Shown: in pieces, positions 34,608-44,400 of the stretch | How the letters are laid out: each line of letters starts with the position of its first letter | Position numbering within the stretch: the first letter of the stretch is position 1 | Source: Cliona cf. orientalis | Taxonomy: Eukaryota; Porifera; Demospongiae; Clionaida; Clionaidae | DNA length: 64,000 bases | Direction: 5' to 3' | Assembly: GCA_963930775.1 (NCBI GenBank) | Contig: OZ005699.1 | Coordinates: forward strand, 6,283,501-6,347,500 | Translations under genes and position numbers: made by a program | Notes under the pieces: generated by a model | The model's database searches: none | The model's input: the letters and a program-made list of their open reading frames with translations, nothing else | Told to the model about the DNA's origin: nothing

Positions 34608-36160
34608 GTTATTATAATGTAGAGGATCTTAAAAAGAGATATGCCATTGGGCTTTTTTATAGTCTTATTATATATCATATGACTAGCTATGAGAATATAT
34701 AGATCTGTAATTTTTATAAGTACATGCAGCTGATACCGACTCAGTATTATTTTACAGCAGGTACTATGTCGACCATTTAAACGCTCTGGAAAATGAAACT
34801 AATTAAAGTGATGACGTGTACCTATGAACTACGTAGTAAAAAATCATCAGCTACATGGGTCTGATACTTTACTTTATAGCGACAATGCACTAGCTATTAA
34901 ACTGCAGAGAGTCAACAAAATAATTTAGCTAATTGTCTGTATTTCATACAATGCCATGCAATTGTTGATCACAATGCAGGGGTGGCCTGTGCATGGGTGC
35001 AGTGAGTTAAAACTAAAAACAAGAAAGCTCTCACTAGTGATATCGACAACTATATGCATACCACAGCAGCACAATTAGACTCTGCTGTATCCTCTCGTTA
35101 TTGCATGATGCTGCATATGTGCCAGCCAATCCCTTAGCATTGCCTCTAGAGATGTCCCGTAGTTACAGTGTTCTGCCAGTATAGTAGCTAACTACCCCTC
35201 TATTCAAAATATCCTTGAGATAGCTAAGATTCCTGATTTAATTTAGCTAAAGGATGTACGTGTCATCATTTCAGGGGTACTTTTGTACACATATCTATGC
35301 ATATATTCGTAGCTAGATTGGTATTCTATTTAAATTAAAAGGAAATGTCCCCATAAAAGTGGTGCATGCTTTTTATGTACTTAAAAAAGATGGCGTATGG
35401 GTGATGAATTAACTTACCTGATTAGCCGACATTACACCGTACACTATCAATAATGGATTGGCTTGCAGATAATCCATGCATAATGGTCGCACACCCCTCT
35501 CGCAATTGTTTGGGGTAGGAAATTTACATTATAGACATGTTCTGTATTGCACATGATTATTTTCTCAAAATTAAATTAATATCACCTATATAGATAATTC
35601 AAAGGCACTGGCATGATATACATATTAATTTCTATAAACCCATGCAGAATAGACGTCATATAATTAAAGCACTGCATGTATACATGCAGTGCTTTATATG
35701 ACGTCTATCCTGGACCCTTAATTCTGTAAATATTCACATTCAGTTTGTGGTAGTACTCATTCATGAGTCCTTATTTACTCCAGAATCATTGAACTTCCAA
35801 CGAAAGGAAAACTTATATCATACAGGCTTTCTATTGAAACTTCCTTTCAATAAGTATATTCTTACTCACAAATGGCGTTTGCATGCATGATCATCTTACG
35901 TAGATATACTACGTGAATTATTCGGTAGTCTGGTAAACAATGTCATAATAAGACTAAGTTTCCTTCATGAATCCATACATTTACAACCTGGCTACAAGGA
36001 AAGAAAGCATGACATTGTAGTATTTACAACTACTATTCCATTAGTGTAAGAAAGGGACTAGTTAATAAATTCTAGTAATATATAATATAATATTATTATG
36101 CTGTTGGACTATGAACACTAATTATTGGCTTTGCACATACACAGTGGACACCGATCATGC
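34608..36160. repeat. Segmental duplication block (copy B), no gene
   Basis: Matches 29120-31700 in order, upstream of family gene 6. Includes an imperfect hairpin at 35649-35708: arms ATAGACGTCATATA-AAAGCACTGCATGTA and their complement, the left arm with four extra bases. Copy A (about 31340-31370) has only one arm, so this is a second local inverted duplication in the same block. Confidence 0.8.
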
Positions 36161-36163
36161 ATG

Positions 36164-36235
36164 CAACCAAGACATACTCTTCTCCATTTTATGTATACAT
36201 GCAAGAGACCATTTAAAGAGATGAGCTACAGCTAA
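36164..36235 (+). promoter_or_regulatory. Conserved upstream block of family gene 6
   Basis: CAACCAAGACATACTCTTCT, CCATTTTATGTATACATGCA and ACCATTTAAAGAGATGAGCT as before gene 2, with TTTAAA in the TATA position. ATG at 36298. Confidence 0.5.
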
Positions 36236-36297
36236 ATTGAACTAAGTTTTAAATTTGAAGCATAATTTTTCATTTTTTGAGAGCCCATAATTTTGTA

Positions 36298-37350
36298 ATG
36301 GATGACTATTATACGACAATGAGTGGCATGTCTGGTGATATGCAAGTTGAACACGAATATTCAACAATAACCACCGACAACAAGGAAAACCATGGAGAGT
36401 TAATGATCACTATAGCTCAGCAAACACAAATCAATAAGTGCTCCCCTGAAGCATTACCAAATGAAAAACGTTCTCCAAAGACGACAAGTATGAAGTTAAT
36501 TTTTATGGCTGTGCTATTAGCTGTGATTTTGTTCATCAGCCTTGGAGCAATTGTGCTGTCCATCATTAGTTTCATTGCTTCTGGTTCCATCAAACATAAT
36601 TCAACAAACAATGGCATAGGATCGCAATTAGGCATCCAGCTTGATGTGCTTGATAGTCTTGCCATTATTGAGCAAGCTCAAATCACTAAGTTACATTGTG
36701 GAGATGGAGTATGGCATCAAGTAGCCCATATCAACATGAGCAACCCTTCACAGCAGTGTCCATCTGCCTGGAGAGGATACCATGATAGCACCAGCAATAT
36801 TCGAGTTTGTGGGCGAGCTAATATCACTGGAGAAAATTGCTCGTCCCTTTCTTTGTCCATGATAGGTAGGTTGTATAGCAGAGTATGTGGAAGAGTTATT
36901 GGCTACCAGGTTACAAGCCCAGATGCTTTCACAAAGTATGCAGAAGATGATAATATACCTTTTGACGGTGTCAACATTACACATGGAACACATCATATTT
37001 GGAGCTATGTAGCTAGTTGGAGTGAGACTTCAACATCACATAGCTGCCCATGTTCAAATAATTCACCGACAGTACAGAGTACAGTTCCTTCATTCATTGG
37101 AAACAGATATTACTGTGAATCGGGCAATCCAGCAGACACATTGATAAAAGGTCATCTCTATCGTGATGATCCACTGTGGGATGGCCAGCAGTGTGAAGGT
37201 ACCTGCTGCAATGGTACCAACTCTCCCCCGTGGTTCAGTGTACAGCTTCCTGCTCCAACAACTGATGCAATTAAGGTGAGCATTTGTGCTGATCAAAGCA
37301 TTAACGATGAAGACACTCCGATAGAATTGCTAGAAATTTATGTACAGTAA
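36298..37350 (+). CDS. Family gene 6: short-stalk type II membrane protein
   Basis: 350 aa from MDDYYTTMSGMSGDMQVEHE; an in-frame Met seven codons upstream was not used because gene 2 aligns here. The tail has YTTM and YSTI with the spacing of YATV/YSTI in gene 2. The membrane span is at about residues 60-90, followed by one stalk remnant (SQLGIQLDVLDS) and the ectodomain from CGDGVWHQVAHINM. The most divergent ectodomain among the membrane forms: the loop after CGR and the CPC-to-SFIG segment differ in length, and WDGQQC-EGTCCNG is shortened. It ends TPIELLEIYVQ. Frame intact. Confidence 0.9.
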   Translation: MDDYYTTMSGMSGDMQVEHEYSTITTDNKENHGELMITIAQQTQINKCSPEALPNEKRSPKTTSMKLIFMAVLLAVILFISLGAIVLSIISFIASGSIKHNSTNNGIGSQLGIQLDVLDSLAIIEQAQITKLHCGDGVWHQVAHINMSNPSQQCPSAWRGYHDSTSNIRVCGRANITGENCSSLSLSMIGRLYSRVCGRVIGYQVTSPDAFTKYAEDDNIPFDGVNITHGTHHIWSYVASWSETSTSHSCPCSNNSPTVQSTVPSFIGNRYYCESGNPADTLIKGHLYRDDPLWDGQQCEGTCCNGTNSPPWFSVQLPAPTTDAIKVSICADQSINDEDTPIELLEIYVQ

Positions 37351-38340
37351 TGAACATGTATAGAGATCACAAATAATATTAAGGATTTCATGTGTACTAC
37401 CTCATACCTATAATATTATTTAGATGTTTTGTTCATGCATAATAATGCAGATATTATTCTTGACAATCAATTAATTTTTTGCTAAAGCTAAATTTTGGAA
37501 TCGAAGTTTTGATGTCACACTAGATAGCTATATACTAAGCTAACCCCTCTACTGCACAGCTCTATAGATGTAAATTATATTAATTGTATTGAATGTTACT
37601 TAGACTTTTTATTACAATATACTAGCTATAGCCATACTGTGAATGGTCTCTTTATAATTATTATTATACTTAGCTATAGTCAGTAACAATAATATTTATT
37701 TATTAGCACATGGAATGCTGAATACCAATAAATGTAAAAATATTCAGCATTGTCGTTTAGCTACTTCATAGCATCTGCACTCTGAATACCTGAGTTAACA
37801 GCTAGCTAGTATAAGCTATATATTATCATGAACATCTGGTAATGATCATGATCATCAACGGGCGTGTGCATGTGGCTACAGCTTTTTCATCGGCATTGTA
37901 TGCATGGGCACAACCTGTTGAACCAGTATAATACATCTCCTTTACAGGGAAATAATACAGTAACATGTAGTGTTACTAGTGCATACACATAGGATTAATG
38001 ATTGTGTTTTCTGATGTCACTGAGGTATTGCATAGTTTTATCTAGTACTCTTAAATAATTGAGTCATGAAGTAGGAGACAATATACTGATCACTTGCAAT
38101 GCGACACAAAATATTATACACACTCCCCTTCCCCCACCATGCACCTCTCTCTCTCTTACTCTCTCTCTCTCCTTTTCCTCTTTTCTTAATTCTTTCTTTC
38201 TTTTTGGGGGGTGGGGGGAAGCTGGGTGTTTTGAGGGGGAAGCTTCCCCCCACCTCCCCACCACTGGATGAAACCCTGCTCTAGATCTCCTCTTAGATTA
38301 AGAATTATAATGTCATAAAGCTATAGCTCTGCTATCCTAC
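37351..38340. other. Intergenic with stem-loop
   Basis: AT-rich. A stem-loop AATGCTGAATA / TATTCAGCATT lies at 37714-37751. A CT-rich/G-rich tract at 38120-38270 gives artefactual Ser/Leu- and Arg/Glu-rich frames. No gene. Confidence 0.5.
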
Positions 38341-38346
38341 TATGGT

Positions 38347-38470
38347 TGTTGTCTAATAAACAAAATTAATACATCCCTTCCAGAAGTCGGGACTTTCTGC
38401 ATCATGTATTAGCTCTGGAATTACCACGACGGCTATCCATGTAGTAGGCATCATCAAACAAGATATCATT
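38347..38470 (-). pseudogene. 18S rRNA gene fragment, antisense
   Basis: On the minus strand it reads TTGTTTGATGATGCCTACTA, CATGGATAGCCGTCGTGGTA, ATTCCAGAGCTAATACATGA, AGAAAGTCCCGACTTCTGGA and AGGGATGTATT, the well-known 5' part of eukaryotic 18S rRNA (region of the first hundred or so bases after the 5' end). It diverges at both sides, so it is a dispersed fragment and not an rDNA unit. The hAT-like MITE at 38502-38683 lies directly next to it. Confidence 0.85.
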
Positions 38471-38501
38471 ATGTCCAGGCCAGGTGTGCCTGAAGTGGTA
38501 A

Positions 38502-38683
38502 CAGTGGCGGGTTTAAAGGGGGGCCTGAGGGGGCACAGGCCTGCCCTGTTATTGTACCTTTGTTGGTCACATGCTGTGTTTATTTGCACTTATGCTAGAA
38601 TTTCTAACTCAATTCTATGCATCATATTTATGTGATGTACTTCACTCAGGCCCCCTCTGTATATAAACCTAAAATCGCCACTG
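38502..38683. mobile_element. 182-bp hAT-like MITE with 8-bp target duplication
   Basis: Ends CAGTGGCG and CGCCACTG; AGTGGTAA on both outer sides (38494-38501, 38684-38691). The interior repeats GGCCTGAGGGGGC / GGCCCCCTC in inverted orientation. No coding. Confidence 0.92.
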
Positions 38684-39139
38684 AGTGGTAAGGTCACTAA
38701 CTATAAGTTAACATTATTAAATTCCATATACATAATACATTACAAATACCCAAATATCTCAAAACTGGTAACTTTATGAAATTTCTAAGTGTCAAAATCA
38801 GAATCTCCAGCAAATTATCTATCTATTGAGACCAAGATCATTCATCAAAACAATTGTACATGCTAGAACCAGATGTTCAAAAAAATAGCCATTTGTCATT
38901 CTTTCTTTCTTTCTTTCGTTTTCATTATCAGGGCTAACTCAACACTGCCTTGATCGCTCATCTTAGTTTGAGTATAAATCCACTCCATTTTGTAGCGCGC
39001 AGGTCCATGATACGCTAGTTTTGCGTTATCTCTACAGCTACGTAATGGTGGGTGTGTACGGCGCTTAACAAAAAAAGGGTGTGTCTGATACGCCATTTTG
39101 TCATAATAATGCGCATGCTCATAATGTGTTACCATAGTG

Positions 39140-39560
39140 AAGTCATGTGACTGTAGTCAGCGGCGCGCGCCACCGCCGCTAGCTGGCTAGCTAGCTAGCC
39201 AGCTAGCGCCGCGCCTCGAACAAAGCGGCTAGCTAGCTTAGCCTAGCCATCGCTAAGCGCCAGGCTCTCCCACGCGAGCTAGGCCAGTGCGAGCGCGATA
39301 AAGCGAACCTAGCTAGCTAGAGGCTAGTGCTAGTACTGCGCTGGGATAGGCAGACCATCTATGGGCAGACTCACGGCCTCAACGTACGGGCGTACGGGCG
39401 CGGCACGACCCTCGACAGTCGGCGTAACAGCCAGCTTAGTAGTGACAAACATAGTCGATAATAGCTATACTATAACTAGTTCTAGAGTCTCATCGCTACT
39501 TGGCCGCCTGGAACAGCTTTACTGTTTATCGGCTAGGCGAGTTAACGAGAGGCGTGGCTA
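39140..39560. other. GC- and CpG-rich segment with 32-bp palindrome
   Basis: Unlike its AT-rich surroundings it is rich in CG and CTAG words. A perfect palindrome CGCTAGCTGGCTAGCT and its complement lies at 39177-39208. Could be a CpG-rich promoter or part of a foreign repeat; the frame at 39361-39645 has no recognisable feature and is not called. Confidence 0.5.
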
Positions 39561-39635
39561 CGCGAACTTCGGCACCTCCCATCTATACTTACTGTATATG
39601 TATAGTTGCATTCATGCAATAAAAAAGGAACGGAA

Positions 39636-40341
39636 ACAAGTATAAAAAACAATTGAATAAAATTGAAGGACGAAGTAGGGATGGCAGTGCCAAAAAGTAC
39701 ACAAACAAGATTTTTAGGGATAAGAGATCATAGTTGCCAAGTTTATGAGAGGAGACCGGGACAACGTATAATATAGAATTAACGCGCGCGAAGCGCGCGC
39801 GAAAATTTATTGACCACGCCCACTTTCGGATGACCACACCCACTTTCGGGCGATTATGTATTGCCACACCCATTAAACATCGAGATATACGGACTGAAAT
39901 TCGATAGTGTACTGAGTTTATGCTTGTGCCACACCTCCATTTGTGCAATCGAGCTGGATTCCGGGACAATGCTGCAAAATCAGGTAAACCGGGACACAAC
40001 CGGGACATAGGGCCAAAAACCGGGACTGTCCCGGCCAAACCGGGACACTTGGCAACTATGAGAGATAATCACAACCACTTTACATCCCTACGCTTGCTTC
40101 TTTGAATAGCATGGTGATCATAAATGACTGACAGGGTAAATGTCTCCCACATGTAAGTCAAGAACACTCCAAGTATAGCATGCCTTGGATAAGTCGACAT
40201 CAATAGGTCTGTAGAAAGGCAAGCGTAGGGATGTATAGTGGTTGTGATTATCTCTTATCCCTATAAATCTTGTTTGTGTACTTTTTGGCACTACCATCCC
40301 TACTTCATCCTTCAATTTTATTCAATTGTTTTTATACTTGT
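39636..40341. mobile_element. MITE with about 95-bp terminal inverted repeats, containing a second MITE
   Basis: Arms start ACAAGTATAAAAA and run through AAGTAGGGATGG, GTACACAAACAAGAT and AGGGATAAGAGAT, with few mismatches. A one-arm relative is at 3170-3305. The left arm is interrupted by the element at 39729-40060; the intact right arm gives the empty-site sequence. Confidence 0.88.
39729..40060. mobile_element. Nested 332-bp MITE
   Basis: Terminal inverted repeats CATAGTTGCCAAGT, perfect over 14 bp, flanked by AGAGAT on both sides (39723-39728 and 40061-40066). The uninterrupted arm of the host MITE has AGAGAT once, confirming the insertion. Interior carries several ACCGGGACA words near its right end. 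A 6-bp duplication does not assign it to a superfamily. Confidence 0.88.
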
Positions 40342-41052
40342 TAATAATAATATGCAAGAGTTGCATTCTCAATGCCAGATTAATATGTGGAATATTATAA
40401 TAGTATTATTTGCCAATTAGCACTAGACTATAATAGTCCAGTGTAGCTAATTCTAGACTAAGTATGTTACCCATTTGTATTGCAATAATCATGCTAGCAT
40501 GCATGTTTATAGCTATATATATAAGGTTGTAGGCTAGCCAGCTATGCCAGGGTGCCTGATGCATCATCAAGAATAGTTATCATTATAGGGCAACACCATG
40601 CACTAGCTCATATACTATGATAATAATGTTTATAGCATGATATGAACTTTCCCAACAAATCAATGAGTCAATATTATATTAACTTCAGCTTGTGTATAGC
40701 TATAGCTATAGCTATATAAAATTTCCCAATCAAAGATTCTATTATCGAGTTCCCTTATCAATAACTTTTTTGATGAGATTAATGAAGTCATAACTGTTAT
40801 AATTAATACTGGGATTTCAAGCAATGTTTACAACAATAATAATATAGCTACATTCAATATTGATCTGCAACGAGAAAAGTTCTAACACAGCATACATGTA
40901 ATAGTTATAATAAAAGTTACTGCTAGCTATAGCTATAGTCATCCTCTAAACACTTCTTATCTATTAAATTTCATTCAGAAATATATACATCCAGTGTCAC
41001 ACTGTTTGCTATACAAAAGCTTGTTCCAAAAGTATAATGCATTCATTGATTT
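40342..41052. other. Intergenic
   Basis: AT-rich; repeated AGCTATAGCTATA words only. No gene or paired repeat seen. Confidence 0.5.
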
Positions 41053-41483
41053 TCAGTGAACATATATTTCCATCACTTCAATTGGAGTGTCTTCATTATC
41101 AGTACCTTCATCACCACATATGCGTACTTCGATATCATCATTTGTAGGATTAGGCAGCTCCACACTGAACCATGGAGGAGACTTAGTGGTGCAGCAAGTA
41201 CCTTCATTTTCACAATTTTTCCCATCCCATAGCTTATCATTGGGAAATAACTGGCTGCTCATATACTGCCGATAACGATTAGCAGACTCACAGTAGTAGT
41301 TGTCACCGATAAAAGATGGCCACGATAGATTAGCATCGGAGTATCTACATGGGCATATATTTGTACCACCTTGAATTTCCGTCCAAGCTCCAACGTAGCT
41401 CCATACATGCTTACGAGGTGAACCATGAGTAATGCTAACACCGTCCAGGTAGATATCATCGATGTTTTTATTTGCACGAACTG

Positions 41484-44400
41484 TATAGAATTATTCTTTC
41501 ATTTTAGACTCTCGAGCGTCCACGATAGGTATAATAATGATTCATTTCGAACTGAACATTGCCAACACAACCAATGACTTTTATACAAGAACTTTCTAAG
41601 GGCTAGATCGGCTAGATCAAAACATAACCATAACATAGACAGAATGTGAATGTTTGATCGTGAGATATGACTGACCAAAATTATAAGCAATTAGCTACAG
41701 ATAATGAAAGTTGTCTGCACAAATACATAACACTCCCCCCGTTGACCCTTGCAAGTGGTCAACCGAGATAATCGCTAAAATTTTAATGGTTCAGTCCAGA
41801 TCAGAGTCCGATGCTTGTAGGCATGCTTTAATCCTCTCCCTGGCGGTGAGTGCGGCTGCTCTTATTGACCGTCTCACAGGCCTCGACGTCTCGACTGTAC
41901 TTTCATCTGCTTCAGAATCTGCCTGATTAGCATCACTTCTAACTTCTAGTGGATACAAACATTTTAAAGGTCGTCGCAGTAGTTTTGATCGCATCCCACT
42001 TGAGTGTACTCGCACAAGTGCACTTCTCGCCTGACCATCACTTCCTCTAAATATTGTCTCTACTTTCGCCAATCTCCAAAGTCCTCTCGGTCGCTTCTCC
42101 TCGTGTACTGACACAATATCTCCAACCGAGATCGGTTCACCTTCCCCTTTATTCCCTGTCGTACTGTACCGATGACACTCTCTTAGTTCCAGCAGATACT
42201 CAGTTTTCCATCTTTTCCAAAAGTGATCAAGTATTCGGTTGAGGTGTCTCATTCGCTTATTTGGGCACATGGGTGGTGTTTCGGTGTCACTATCTCCATC
42301 ACAAGGCAGTGCATCAGGCAAACTGAGAACCCTCTTACCAATCAGCAAATGTGAAGGAGTAAGTGGCTCCTCTACATCATCAGAGGATACGTATGAGAGT
42401 GGCCTTGAGTTGAGAATCATCTCGACCTCAGTAACGGCTGTCAATAGTTCATCATACGTCAGCACTGCTCTTCCAATTGTCTTCTTGAGGCATCTTTTTG
42501 CAGATTTCACCATCCTTTCGAATATTCCGCCTGTCCATGGAGCCTTCTCCACGTTGAAAGACCACTCCAGTCCAATTTTGATAAAATGCTGCTGGACAGT
42601 AGGGTGGCTCAATACAGCCTTGATGGTTTTTGCTGCAGACTTGAAGGTCTTCCCATTGTCTGAGATAAGTTGCTGAGGAAATCCTCTTCTGGCTGTAAAC
42701 CGTTTAAAGCTTCGGATGAATGCTTCAGCTGTCATATCTGTGACGAGGTCAAGATGTACAGCTCTAACTGCACAGCAGGTATACAAGCATATCCACACTT
42801 TACCATTCTCTTGCACCCCAGCCGCCTTGACAAATAGTGGTCCAGCAAAGTCCACTCCGGTGTGTGTGAATGGAGAGCTTGGTTGAACTCTGAATTCTGG
42901 TAGAGGTGGTGGCTGCGGATAACTGTAAGGCATACCATCGACTCTGCGACAAACAGTACAAGTATGCAGCAAGTGTCGTACAAATTGTCTTCCACGAACA
43001 ATCCAATACTCCGTTCGGAGTTCAGTAAGCGTTTCTTTGACACCATTATGCATCACTCTTTTATGAGAATGTTTCACCAATAGTACAGTCAGGTGATGTT
43101 TCTTCGGTAATAGAATAGGATGCTTGGCTGAAATGGTCAAGTCAGCATTACTCAATCTCCCCTGGCACCTATAGAGGCCATCTTTGTCAATAAACAATCC
43201 AAATTGCCGTTTCCAGGCCTCAAACTGCTTCTCCTCTGGGAGTGTGCGCTGTGATTCCCTTAACCACAGACGTTTCACTTCTGCAACATCAGCGGCTGTT
43301 AGATTCTTGGTTAGTGGTGCTGTCAACCTCCCAATTTTATGCTGGAGCAGATTGATAAATTTCAGCACATAGGCAGTGACCCTCAACAGACGATGAAGAT
43401 CACCAAACATCTCACAGTCTATTATTTCGCTCAGGCTAATCCTCGACTTCTCTGTGGTCAGCATACTGTGAACCAGTTTACGATCTTTGCTTTTCATTTC
43501 TTGTAAGCACAGCTCATCTGGCATGTTCAACTCCTCCTCCTTGATGCTCAAGTCTGGATATGCCAACCAGTCCGGTCCATGTAACCACAGAGTGCTTCCA
43601 GAGAGCTCCAAAGGGCTGACCCCACGAGACGGAATGTCGGCGGGATTTTCTTTTCCAGGGCAATGCCTCCAAGTATTCACTGGCAGGAGTCTTCTAATTT
43701 CGTTGACCCTGTTTTGCACGAATGGTTTCCACTCTTTGTCCATACCTCTTATCCAATACAGGGATATCTTGGAATCAGTGAAGCAGGTGAATTCGGACAG
43801 TGTAATCTCGGGCTCAAGGGCATCTGATATAGCAGTAATAAGCTTAGCTAGGAGCAATGCTGCCAGTAGCTCCAGTCTTGGTATAGTCTGCTTATTCACA
43901 GGAGAAACTCTTGTCTTGGAAGCCACAAATTTCACCGAGACTTCTGTCCCAGCTATGATCTTAAGGTACACCACGGCTGCATAGGCTCCAGTTGATGCAT
44001 CACAGAAACCTTGAAGGCTGCAAGTGCTCAATGACCTTTCAACAGAATTGAAATAACATCTTGGGATTGATATTGAAATCCCTTGGAAGTTGGATGCAAG
44101 TGACTTCCACCTACTAAGCAGATTGCCGGACAGAGGCTCATCCCAGCCAACTTTATTCTCGCACAACTCCTGAAATAACATCTTGAATCTGATTGTGATT
44201 GGGGACACAAATCCCAGAGGGTCATAGAATCGAGTGGCAATGCCAACAATATTTCTCTTGGTGGGTTCTAGCTCCCTCACATGAGATGCTACGCTGCCGA
44301 GGTCGAAAACAAGGTGGTCTTCAACAGGTCTCCAAGTAACACCAAGCACCTTATGCTCTCCTTGGAGAAGGATGGACCCAAGAGTATCTTTAGCATACGT

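Noticed and set aside
39361..39645. 94-codon frame in the GC-rich segment
   Set aside because: No recognisable domain or leader; it extends into the end of a MITE. Could be a real small gene but unsupported.
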